Of a stretch of DNA of 64,000 nt, positions 53,965 to 62,619 are shown piece after piece. This DNA comes from Thiomicrorhabdus sediminis (lineage in GTDB: Bacteria > Pseudomonadota > Gammaproteobacteria > Thiomicrospirales > Thiomicrospiraceae). Within the stretch, counting starts at the first letter, position 1. Each line of letters starts with the position of its first letter. Location: the NCBI RefSeq assembly GCF_005885815.1, contig NZ_CP040602.1, forward strand, positions 945,630 to 1,009,629, read 5' to 3'. Below the pieces are notes generated by a model. The model saw only the letters and a program-made list of their open reading frames with translations. It did not search any database and was not told where the DNA came from. The position numbers were made by a program, and so were the translations under genes.

Positions 53965-54861
53965 ATGACGGCTATTACGATTTTTGGCGAGGTTTTATTT
54001 GACTGTTTTGATGAGGGCGATAAAGAGCTTAACGTGCTCGGCGGCGCGCCGTTCAATATCTGTTGGCACTTGCAGGCCTTAGGCGATAAGCCCGTTTTTA
54101 TTTCCAGAGTCGGTAATGATGAACTGGGCCATCAAATTATCGAAAAAGCGTCTAACTGGGGGATTTCGGTTGACGCGATTCAGATAGATAAAAGCCATCC
54201 AACCGGGCAGGTAAAGGTCAATTTTATCGATAATGAACCGGATTACGATATCAAAACCAATAGTGCTTATGACTATATCGAACTGGGTGATCTGGACGAA
54301 TTAAAGCAAAACCTGATGCCACAAAATAATGATAAGCCGATTTTTTATCATGGCTCCTTGGCATTACGAAGTTCGGTGGCGAAACAGATTTTCCAGCAAT
54401 CCGTTTCGGCCGAGCAGTGGGATATTTTTCTGGATGTTAATCTTCGCCAACCCTGGTGGGATACGGTATCGCTTTTCAAATGGATCAAACAGGCACGCTG
54501 GGTCAAACTCAATATCAACGAATTGCGAGAACTGGGTTTTGCCCATCAAGATCTGCAGCAAGCGATGCTTGCGTTTCAACAGCAGTTTAATAATGAGCAG
54601 GTTATTGTCACCCAAGGAGAGGAAGGCGTGACCGTGCTCGCAGGCAACCAATTTTATGCGTGCAAGCCACCCCAAATCAGTCATTTTATCGATACGGTCG
54701 GTGCCGGAGATGCCTTTACCGCGGTTTATATGCATGGCCTTGTCAATGACTGGCCGATCGACAAAACCCTACAAGAAGCGCAAGCGTTCGCCGCCAAGGT
54801 TATCGGTATACGCGGTGCTATCGCAAAGGATAAAGGTTTTTATACAGAATTGATGTCTTGA
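53965..54861 (+). CDS. Fructokinase (PfkB family)
   Basis: A 298-residue ribokinase-fold sugar kinase. GGAPFNICWHLQALG (residues ~28-42) and the ATP/catalytic signature DTVGAGDAF (~243-251) are clear. In methylotroph sucrose clusters the fructokinase recycles the fructose released by amylosucrase, and the gene order here (sps, spp, fructokinase, amylosucrase) is the same. It starts seven bases after spp. Confidence 0.9.
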   Translation: MTAITIFGEVLFDCFDEGDKELNVLGGAPFNICWHLQALGDKPVFISRVGNDELGHQIIEKASNWGISVDAIQIDKSHPTGQVKVNFIDNEPDYDIKTNSAYDYIELGDLDELKQNLMPQNNDKPIFYHGSLALRSSVAKQIFQQSVSAEQWDIFLDVNLRQPWWDTVSLFKWIKQARWVKLNINELRELGFAHQDLQQAMLAFQQQFNNEQVIVTQGEEGVTVLAGNQFYACKPPQISHFIDTVGAGDAFTAVYMHGLVNDWPIDKTLQEAQAFAAKVIGIRGAIAKDKGFYTELMS

Positions 54862-54919
54862 ATTAACAGGACAATCAAAAAACGCCAACCATTACTAAAA
54901 CAAGGTAAGAAGAATCGCC

Positions 54920-56875
54920 ATGTACGAGCAAATTTCTCACTCGCTGTTGAATGAAATATTGAACCAGATCAAACCGGATATCTACACCCAGGATTTACGC
55001 CATTTTTATACCCGTCTCGGAGCCAACTTTTATGCTATCCATGGCTTGTTTGCCAAATTGTATGGCAATCGTGACGACTTTGAACAACAGGCATTGCGTC
55101 TGGTTGAGACCATGGCCCATAAATATATCGAGCGTTCAGAAGAACTCAGGCAGTTGGATATCGATCGTGAGCGAGACCATAACTGGTTTGTTCACCAAAA
55201 ATGGGTCGGTATGGCGCTTTATGCCAACGGTTTTGCCAAGGATCTAAACGATATTCAAGATCATCTGGGGTATTTGCAGGAGCTCGGAGTCAATCTGGTT
55301 CATATTATGCCGATCATGAAGTGTCCAGAAGGCCAAAGTGATGGTGGTTATGCGGTCAGCGATTTTCGTCAGATAGATGAACGTACCGGAACCCTGGAAG
55401 ACTTACAGCGTTTATCTGAAGGGATGCGCGAGCGTGATATGTTGTTGGCATTGGATGTGGTTTTGAACCATACCTCACACGACCATGAGTGGGCTGAAAA
55501 AGCCGCTCAAGGTGACGCCAAATACCAAGATTATTATTACACCTTTAAAACCCGCGACATTCCGGATATGTTCGAGCAGAGCATGTTGGAGGTCTTTCCG
55601 GAAACGGCACCGGGAAACTTCACCTGGGATGACAAAATGCAGCGTTGGGTGATGACGGTATTCAATAATTACCAATGGGATCTCAACTATAAGAATCCGG
55701 CGGTATTTATTGAAATGCTTGATGTGATTCTCTATTGGGCCAATAAGGGCGCGGATATCCTACGCTTGGATGCGGTCGCCTTTTTATGGAAAAAACTCGG
55801 TAGTACCTGCCAGAATGAGCATGAATCACATTTGCTTTTGCAGCTCTTTAAGGATTGTTGTCAGGTCACAGCCCCGGGTGTTTTATTTATTGCCGAGGCG
55901 ATTGTCGCGCCATCGGAGGTGACCAAGTATTTCGGCGAGGATGCGATTATCGCCAAAGAGTGCGAAATCGCTTATAACGCCACCTTTATGGCATTGCTTT
56001 GGGATGCGGTGGCGACCAAAAACACCAAATTGCTGACACAGGGCATTAAGAGTCTGCCCAATAAGCTGGAAAGGGCGACTTGGCTGAATTATATTCGTTG
56101 TCATGACGATATCGGTTTGGGCTTTGATGACAAGGATATTATCCAAGCCGGATACGATCCTCAGTCTCATAGACGTTTCTTAATCGATTATTTGACCGGT
56201 CGCTATGCCGATTCCAATGCTCGAGGTTTGCCGTTTGCAGAAAACGTCAAAACCGGAGACGCTAGAATATCGGGCTCCCTCGCATCTCTGGCCGGATTGC
56301 AGTACGCCATTGAAAGTGAAGATTTTTCGGCGCAAGAAAAGGCGGTTAAAACCATTATTCTGCTCAACAGTATGATTTTGGCATTCGGTGGTATTCCGCT
56401 TTTGTATTATGGTGATGAAATCGGCACCCTAAACGATGATTCCTATCTGAATGATCCGGATAAGATGGATGATAACCGTTGGGTGCATCGACCGAATATC
56501 AACTGGCAAAAAGCGCAAAAACGCCATACGCCGGGTACGATTGAATATGATATTTTTAACGGTATTAAAAAACTCATCACCATTCGCAAGGAAATCAATG
56601 TGTTTGCCGATTTCAATAACCGGGAGATGATTGATGTTGATAATGAAAACCTGTTTGTCTTCAGTCGTTTTAATCCAAGGCAGTGCAATGACAGAGTATT
56701 GGTGGTCGCCAATTTCAATGACCAGCCGCAAACGCTCGATCTGCAAGGCTTAACAGGGTGGGGTAATTATGAAAACGGAGATGTGTTTGATTTGCATACC
56801 CGTCAGGAACCGGAGATATTCAATCATACACTGGTGATTCCGGCACTGGGCTTTTATTGGCTCAGAGAAATGTAA
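54920..56875 (+). CDS. ams: Amylosucrase-like GH13 enzyme
   Basis: A 651-residue GH13 enzyme. A helical N-terminal domain precedes the barrel; LALDVVLNHTS, DILRLDAVAFLWKK (nucleophile Asp), LFIAEAIV (acid Glu) and YIRCHDDIG are the four conserved regions. The YIRCHDDIG and N-terminal domain point to amylosucrase, which converts sucrose to alpha-glucan plus fructose; sucrose hydrolase activity is also possible. It closes the sucrose cluster and is followed by a terminator. The glucan could feed the GH15-like/glucokinase genes. Confidence 0.9.
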   Translation: MYEQISHSLLNEILNQIKPDIYTQDLRHFYTRLGANFYAIHGLFAKLYGNRDDFEQQALRLVETMAHKYIERSEELRQLDIDRERDHNWFVHQKWVGMALYANGFAKDLNDIQDHLGYLQELGVNLVHIMPIMKCPEGQSDGGYAVSDFRQIDERTGTLEDLQRLSEGMRERDMLLALDVVLNHTSHDHEWAEKAAQGDAKYQDYYYTFKTRDIPDMFEQSMLEVFPETAPGNFTWDDKMQRWVMTVFNNYQWDLNYKNPAVFIEMLDVILYWANKGADILRLDAVAFLWKKLGSTCQNEHESHLLLQLFKDCCQVTAPGVLFIAEAIVAPSEVTKYFGEDAIIAKECEIAYNATFMALLWDAVATKNTKLLTQGIKSLPNKLERATWLNYIRCHDDIGLGFDDKDIIQAGYDPQSHRRFLIDYLTGRYADSNARGLPFAENVKTGDARISGSLASLAGLQYAIESEDFSAQEKAVKTIILLNSMILAFGGIPLLYYGDEIGTLNDDSYLNDPDKMDDNRWVHRPNINWQKAQKRHTPGTIEYDIFNGIKKLITIRKEINVFADFNNREMIDVDNENLFVFSRFNPRQCNDRVLVVANFNDQPQTLDLQGLTGWGNYENGDVFDLHTRQEPEIFNHTLVIPALGFYWLREM

Positions 56876-56902
56876 GCGCCAAACAAACTTAGCTTGGTTT
56901 AT

Positions 56903-56937
56903 AAAAAAAGGTGCCGGGCTTAATGCCTGGCACCTTT
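56903..56937. terminator. Bidirectional terminator between amylosucrase and OFA genes
   Basis: GGTGCCGGGC-TTAAT-GCCTGGCACC stem (56910-56919, 56925-56934), flanked by an A-run that gives a U-tract on the minus strand and TTT on the plus strand. Confidence 0.85.
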
Positions 56938-56988
56938 ATAGCAACAACCGGATTGTATTTTCCAAATGCGTTCAAATGGAAATGGTGA

Positions 56989-58224
56989 TCAGTGTCCCAA
57001 TTGTTTACGGATGGCCTTGACATTGATTAACATGGCGATGGAAATCAATAACGCGACCACGAAGAATCCCGAGAACACATACAGGGTTTCGGCATAAGAG
57101 CCGGTGGCATCCTTCACCATTGATATAATCAAAGGTCCTACCAAGCCGGCCGCCGCCCAAGCGGTTAGGATATATCCGTGAATCGCGCCCAGTTCCTTGG
57201 TGCCGAAAATATCACCGATATAGGCCGGAATAGAGGCAAAGCCGCCACCGTAACAGGACATAATAAAATACAGGATGATCTGGAAAATAATGATTTCGGT
57301 AATCGATGGCAGCATATAAAACGCCACGGCCTGAGCGGCAAAGAAAATCACATAAACAACCGGACGCGTCAGATAATCGGATAAAGATGCCCAGAAAATA
57401 CGTCCGGCACCATTAAATATCCCCATTAAACCGACTGCCGCCGCCGCAATCAATGCCGACACGCCCAATACTTCCTGCAGTAGCGGTGAAGCTACACCGA
57501 TAATCGCAATACCGCAGGTTACGTTAATAAACAGCATCAGCCATAGGCCGTAGAATCGAGGCGTTTTAACCGCCTCATGAACACCTAGCATCGCCAAATC
57601 GGGTTTGATTTTCTTATGACCGGCTTCCACTTTTTTCTTGAAGCCTTCAGGCATATAGCCTTCTTCCGGTTTTTCCAGATACATCGCCGAGGCGAACATG
57701 ATAATAAAATAGCTAATCCCTAAAACGATAAAAGTCGAACCGACACCAATCGAGCTAATCAGCACCTTGATGGTAGGCCCCCAAACCGCTGAAGCGAAAC
57801 CGAAGCCCATAATCGCCAGACCGGTCGCCAAACCTCGTTTATCGGGAAACCACTTCACCAGGGTTGAGACAGGAGAGATATAACCGATACCCAAACCACA
57901 GCCGCCGAGTACGCCGTAGAAGAAGTAAAGCAACAGTTTCGATTCCATAAAGATGGCTAAACCGGAACCGGCGGTACCCAAACCAAACAAAACCGCAGCA
58001 ATGATTGCCGAGACCTTAGGGCCGTTTTTCTCAACGAATTTGCCCATTAAGGCGGCAGACAAACCTAAAAAGAAAATCGCGATACTGAATGCGATAGTGA
58101 CATCGGTCAAAGTCCAGTTCATGGAATCTTTAATCGGATTTACATAAACACTCCATGCATATACCGAACCGATACAGATATGAACACCAACAGCCGCTAA
58201 GGCCATCAACCATCTATTTTTCAT
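56989..58224 (-). CDS. OFA-family MFS transporter
   Basis: A 411-residue protein with 12 hydrophobic spans of the oxalate/formate antiporter (OFA) family. The N-terminus HICIGSVYAWSVYVNPI is diagnostic, and a long cytosolic loop (residues ~185-215) lies between the two halves. OFA members carry carboxylates such as oxalate, formate, pyruvate or lactate; the substrate cannot be told. GGAGAG precedes the ATG. It stands alone between the sucrose and DAB operons. Confidence 0.85.
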   Translation of the reverse strand: MKNRWLMALAAVGVHICIGSVYAWSVYVNPIKDSMNWTLTDVTIAFSIAIFFLGLSAALMGKFVEKNGPKVSAIIAAVLFGLGTAGSGLAIFMESKLLLYFFYGVLGGCGLGIGYISPVSTLVKWFPDKRGLATGLAIMGFGFASAVWGPTIKVLISSIGVGSTFIVLGISYFIIMFASAMYLEKPEEGYMPEGFKKKVEAGHKKIKPDLAMLGVHEAVKTPRFYGLWLMLFINVTCGIAIIGVASPLLQEVLGVSALIAAAAVGLMGIFNGAGRIFWASLSDYLTRPVVYVIFFAAQAVAFYMLPSITEIIIFQIILYFIMSCYGGGFASIPAYIGDIFGTKELGAIHGYILTAWAAAGLVGPLIISMVKDATGSYAETLYVFSGFFVVALLISIAMLINVKAIRKQLGH

Positions 58225-58390
58225 CTATTAATCTCTCCAAATAAATTCCACAAAATTATAGCGGAAATTGATCGTAGATGTTTGTTATTGCAGGGGCAAA
58301 ATTTTAGGGTAGACAAGTTGTATCGGAAGGTTGAAAGAGGAAGAGAAAAAAAGTTTCTGAAATAAGGTTAATGTCCTTATTTAGTGAGCC

Positions 58391-58421
58391 TTGGATGCCT
58401 ACCTAGAAGTAAGGCATCCAA
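58391..58421. other. 10-bp perfect hairpin downstream of the DAB operon
   Basis: TTGGATGCCT and AGGCATCCAA form a 10-bp stem with an 11-base loop 15 bases after the PII-like gene. There is no U-tract, so it is either a weak 3-prime-end structure or an mRNA stabiliser. Confidence 0.45.
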
Positions 58422-58435
58422 AGGACAAGCAGCGC

Positions 58436-58765
58436 TTAGTTTTTATTGAATTTTTCCAAGCGTGTCACTTGGATGTCGGAGACAAAAACCACCCCTGAGT
58501 GTTTATTGAAGAACGGTGCAAAGCCTTCCATAATCGGGTTGACCAAATGTTCAGGCACGGCGGTGATAATCATATTCAATACCGCATCTTCATTGAACAT
58601 CAAGTGGCCCTCATGAAAGCCCTGGCTGCCTTTACCTGAAAGGTTATTGACAATGGTATAGCCTTTGACGCCAGCATGATCCAGCAGGTCGGTAACAAAC
58701 TCCTGATGCTCACCTTCAAGGATGATCTCTAATTTCTTAAGTGGGCTGAACTTCAAGTTATTCAT
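58436..58765 (-). CDS. PII-like protein linked to bicarbonate uptake
   Basis: A 109-residue ferredoxin-like PII-fold protein (KLEIILEGEHQEFVTDLLDHAGVKGYTIVN and a later VFVSDIQVTRLEKF). It lacks the uridylylation Tyr loop of GlnB. It resembles CPII, the carboxysome-associated PII-like protein that responds to bicarbonate and adenine nucleotides. Its start overlaps the dabA stop (ATGA), so it should act on, or report to, the DAB transporter. Confidence 0.8.
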   Translation of the reverse strand: MNNLKFSPLKKLEIILEGEHQEFVTDLLDHAGVKGYTIVNNLSGKGSQGFHEGHLMFNEDAVLNMIITAVPEHLVNPIMEGFAPFFNKHSGVVFVSDIQVTRLEKFNKN

Positions 58766-61700
58766 GATGCTTGTTTCTCCTCAGCAAGGGTTTGTTGAAG
58801 TTGTGGTGCCGAAATTTGCTGCCATGCACCGTCTTCAAATGAGTAAATGTTTTTGTCTTCAGGATCGATGACCAGCATACGAATCCATGCATTGGTCACC
58901 AGTTTTTTCACCGATACCACGCTTTCAATGGCATCTTTGGCTTTTTCAAACGGTGCTTCGATGACAGCAATCAATCGTAACGGTTCGTGATAAGGTTTAC
59001 CATCTTTTAATACAGTTTGCGATGGCAGACCGGTGCGCAAATCACCTAGGTTTCCCGTCATAACCCCAAATCGGCCGGCGACGTTGTGCGATACCTTGGA
59101 GCCACTACCGAAGCTTTCATTATCAACCGCCGAGAAATAATGTTCCATATTGATCCATTGACCGACCACAAGCGGGCCGGTCAGGATATTTTCCAGCAGG
59201 CGGTTTTTATGGTCTACGCGGTAATCGTAGGAGTGCAGGAAGGCTCGGCTTTCCAATGAGAAATCCTGAGTCAATTGGCGGCGTCCAATAATGAAATAGG
59301 CGTTACGCGACAGACCCCATTCAGGGCGAACCTGAGACCAGTCCATCGAGTTGCGTTGTGCCAATTTATAGGCTTTGGCCGGATGACGTTGAATCTCTTT
59401 GGTCACCTCAAGCGATGGCATACGCTCCTGAGCACTTAGTCTCGATGCCGCATTCAAACCGCTGCGCAAACGATCCAGATAAACCAGATGTGAAGGTGGA
59501 ATCAAATCAAGGTTATAGAGTTGAACTTCATCCGTGGTGGTATTGTGCATAGCCGGCACAAACCAAGTATCGTCAGGGATATCAATACCTTTGGTACGTA
59601 ACTTACGACGAACATTAGGGCGGTTGGCCATTTGCGCCAGCACCTTGGCGCTGACAATACCGTGGTTACCACCGCAGGCACCGCAATCCAACGCCGACTC
59701 ATAAGGGTTGTTTTCCGACTTACTGCCGTGACCGGTTATCAAGACAAAGCGTGAGAAATTGTCGGTTAAACCGATCGCGCTCAGCGCCTGTGCCACATAG
59801 TTGACCTGTTCATCGACGGTAAAGCCGATTCGACCTAATCTTTCCAACTGGTTGTCGGCAAAAGATTCATTGATACGATAAGCGGTTTGCAGACGCTGAA
59901 TGAACTCTTTGGCTTTTTGCGCATCCAAACCTAAGTCGTCAGCGCATTCCAGCTCATAGTGGTTATTCATTGCCGCTTCACGCAAATCTCGAACCATGGC
60001 ATCGTTGATGTCTTCGGTTTCTAGGCCTAAATCCTGTTCAATGGCTTTTTCAATCACCGCACGCTGCACCGCACGCAGAATCGAATCGGCCTGTTCACGG
60101 CTAAGCTTATCGACCAATAGACGAGTATGTGGCTTATGGTGATGCAGGTGTTTGCGTACATGATGATAGCTTTGTGGTGCGATGGTTTTACCGATCATGT
60201 CAAAACCAAATAGCAGACCAATCGCCTCAACGGTGACAAACGGTGTCAATACCGACTCTTTTAATTCATGCAGAGCTTTTTCCAAGGCGCTTAATGCCGG
60301 CGCATCCTGGGGGCCTGCAGCGGTAATTTCCGGTACCAGGTTGCGTGGGGTGACAATCACCGGAGCCAAATGGTTTTCACTGCCTTTGCCCAACTCCATA
60401 AAACTTACCGGCACACCGAAGAAACCGGCGATACCATAAGTTTGGTATTCACCCATACCTTCAAGGTGGCGACGGATCGGTTCAGAACGAGTATCGATAC
60501 AGAACATCGCTTGCGCAAAAGGGCGTTGCTGCTCGTTTTCTTTAGGCGCATAGTTGATATTGCCCAGTAGCTTATCAATCGCCTTGCCTTCCATGGCTTT
60601 AAGCCACAGCATGCCTTCTTGCTCTTCAAACTTGGCCAGTAAACCAATCATTTCAGCCAGTTGTTCGGCGCTTAATTGCATCAGTGCGTCTTGCTGGTTG
60701 GCTTGAATTGCTAAGTTATTCAGGTTTCGTGCAAGCTGTTGCGCTTCTTGCACGCGTTTTTGTTGCACATATTTGGCAAAGGTTTCTTCAATCGTTTTTT
60801 GTTTGCCTGATGCGAGCGCTTTTTCCACTGCGAATGCCATTGCCGGTAATGTTTGTTGACTGAACATCTCCTGACGCAAATAGGTTTCAGCGGTATTGCT
60901 TTGAATCGCATTGCGAATGCCGTCGGTGGTGTGTTCATAATGCTTATGACCACGTTCATTAAGCAGTGCCAAAGCAAGCGTTAGGCGAATCGCCATCAAA
61001 TCAACCAGATCACCCGGGAAGCGTTGGCTCCAGTGGTAACTCTTGGCGTTGGAACGCCAGCGAATAAATCCGGTCCAGCCGTGTAGGTGAGACAGTTCAC
61101 GAGTGAAATAATCCATCCACATCTCTTCAGGTACACCAAGCGTTTGTAGTACGTGGCTAATCATGTCTTCGGCGGTATCGGCATTTTCCAGAATATGACC
61201 GATTTCCAGACCACGGATGATAAAAGGCACGTTGCGGCTGGCGATATTACGCCAAGCCATAAAGAAGCCTTGTTCGCGTTCAGGCATTTCCCAAACCGAT
61301 TGACCTTCATCGAAGAAATCAAGGCAGCTTTTAACCACCAGTTCATCAAGCTCTTTACCGATATTGCTGCCATAAAGGGCATCCACCGCCTCATAAATAG
61401 GGCGGTCGGCCAAAAGCGTTTTTTCCAATTCATCGGCTACAGCGGTTTGACTGATTGCAGCGTGTTGTAACGTCTGGTCATGTAAGGCTTGATAAACCGC
61501 CTCGCTATCTGCCAAGGTCAGTTTGCTGATCACCGGGTTTTGGACTTTTGTTAGCACGCTCATAAACCAAGCCGACAGATTCAGGCCTGTCTGGTTTGAG
61601 TTGTCAGCGATAAATGTGTCAACTCCGTTTTGCAGAGCATTGTGCTGAATCTTACCGTCTTGTAGATATTCTTGATAAAGATCGCGTGGCAAAAAAGAGC

Positions 61701-61875
61701 GGCCATGAAACAGTTTGGCACCTTTTTTGGCGGCTTCGGCAAAATGCAAGTGTTCCAAACCGTGTAAAGGATTATGGTGAATAAAGGTACGCATTGGCCA
61801 GAAGAACGGGATCGGTTCTGCGGCAACGTGAATCATTGAGCGAATTTTTAGGCTATGACCTAGCGAAATCTTCAT
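58762..61875 (-). CDS. dabA: DabA, carbonic-anhydrase-like subunit of the DAB bicarbonate transporter
   Basis: A 1037-residue peripheral membrane subunit (DUF2309/PF10070). The zinc site is visible: Cys and Asp in FCIDTRSE near residue 460, His in TGHGSKSENN near 717, and Cys in CGACGGNHG near 732. With DabB it converts CO2 to trapped cytosolic bicarbonate using a cation gradient. GGAGG precedes the ATG, which overlaps the previous stop. Length is slightly above that of DabA2 of Halothiobacillus. Confidence 0.95.
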   Translation of the reverse strand: MKISLGHSLKIRSMIHVAAEPIPFFWPMRTFIHHNPLHGLEHLHFAEAAKKGAKLFHGRSFLPRDLYQEYLQDGKIQHNALQNGVDTFIADNSNQTGLNLSAWFMSVLTKVQNPVISKLTLADSEAVYQALHDQTLQHAAISQTAVADELEKTLLADRPIYEAVDALYGSNIGKELDELVVKSCLDFFDEGQSVWEMPEREQGFFMAWRNIASRNVPFIIRGLEIGHILENADTAEDMISHVLQTLGVPEEMWMDYFTRELSHLHGWTGFIRWRSNAKSYHWSQRFPGDLVDLMAIRLTLALALLNERGHKHYEHTTDGIRNAIQSNTAETYLRQEMFSQQTLPAMAFAVEKALASGKQKTIEETFAKYVQQKRVQEAQQLARNLNNLAIQANQQDALMQLSAEQLAEMIGLLAKFEEQEGMLWLKAMEGKAIDKLLGNINYAPKENEQQRPFAQAMFCIDTRSEPIRRHLEGMGEYQTYGIAGFFGVPVSFMELGKGSENHLAPVIVTPRNLVPEITAAGPQDAPALSALEKALHELKESVLTPFVTVEAIGLLFGFDMIGKTIAPQSYHHVRKHLHHHKPHTRLLVDKLSREQADSILRAVQRAVIEKAIEQDLGLETEDINDAMVRDLREAAMNNHYELECADDLGLDAQKAKEFIQRLQTAYRINESFADNQLERLGRIGFTVDEQVNYVAQALSAIGLTDNFSRFVLITGHGSKSENNPYESALDCGACGGNHGIVSAKVLAQMANRPNVRRKLRTKGIDIPDDTWFVPAMHNTTTDEVQLYNLDLIPPSHLVYLDRLRSGLNAASRLSAQERMPSLEVTKEIQRHPAKAYKLAQRNSMDWSQVRPEWGLSRNAYFIIGRRQLTQDFSLESRAFLHSYDYRVDHKNRLLENILTGPLVVGQWINMEHYFSAVDNESFGSGSKVSHNVAGRFGVMTGNLGDLRTGLPSQTVLKDGKPYHEPLRLIAVIEAPFEKAKDAIESVVSVKKLVTNAWIRMLVIDPEDKNIYSFEDGAWQQISAPQLQQTLAEEKQAS

Positions 61876-62618
61876 AATAATCCTCCAATGAAGAAGCTAC
61901 CAGCAAGAGCTAAAACAACCAGTACTACGGCATAAAGCCAAGTGGCCTGAAGACTGATGTCAGGCTGTTTGTTTTCCGGTTCGGTACCGACAATCATGCC
62001 TTGGATAAAACGGGCCGCTGACCAGCTCCAGAGTAACCAAGTCAAACCGAGCATGACCATCAGCAAAGGTGTTGAAAGAACGCTTGCCTTAATCATCATA
62101 AAAAAGTTCGGAAAGCCTGGTGTCGCCGTAGCGGCCAATACTGTGATGACCAATACGCCGGCAAAACGCGGCATATTTTGTGCTAAACCGCCAAATAAAC
62201 CGGCATAAGCGGCACCGTAACGAGTGACCAGAGCGTGAGCCAATAGCGTTAACACCACTAGCGGAATACTCATGGTCAAAGCGATATAAATCGCTTGCTC
62301 TGCCATTGCGGAGGCACTGAAAATCCATAGCAATGCCCAAGTGGATGTGGCCAGAAAGCTTGTCCATAAACCGACATCGCGGATTACCGTTAAACGGAAG
62401 GCATAGAACATTGCTGTCGCAGCGGCCCAGATAATAATCCACTCAGGAATATCAATCTGGCTGCTGGCTAGAATCAGCAGGCCGATTTGCGGCCAGATGA
62501 CAAACAAAGCCATTCGCAGGTAAGGTTGGCTGATTTTTGCCATGATGGCGTTAAACAGCATACTCATTGGAAACAGCGGTAAAAATACGGCTGCAAGAAG
62601 AATCATTAGATTTGTCAT
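61872..62618 (-). CDS. NuoM-like membrane protein in the DAB operon
   Basis: A 248-residue membrane protein with about seven hydrophobic spans. NMPRFAGVLVITVLAATATPGFPNF and SAARFIQGMIVG resemble the C-terminal half of NuoM/MrpD-type antiporters (MPRFA..., then R-x2-QG near the end), whereas the N-terminal half is missing. The ATG at 62618 sits two bases after the dabB stop. It is placed between dabB and dabA, so it is probably a third subunit of the transporter. Its exact role is unknown. Confidence 0.75.
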   Translation of the reverse strand: MTNLMILLAAVFLPLFPMSMLFNAIMAKISQPYLRMALFVIWPQIGLLILASSQIDIPEWIIIWAAATAMFYAFRLTVIRDVGLWTSFLATSTWALLWIFSASAMAEQAIYIALTMSIPLVVLTLLAHALVTRYGAAYAGLFGGLAQNMPRFAGVLVITVLAATATPGFPNFFMMIKASVLSTPLLMVMLGLTWLLWSWSAARFIQGMIVGTEPENKQPDISLQATWLYAVVLVVLALAGSFFIGGLL

Positions 62619-62619
62619 A

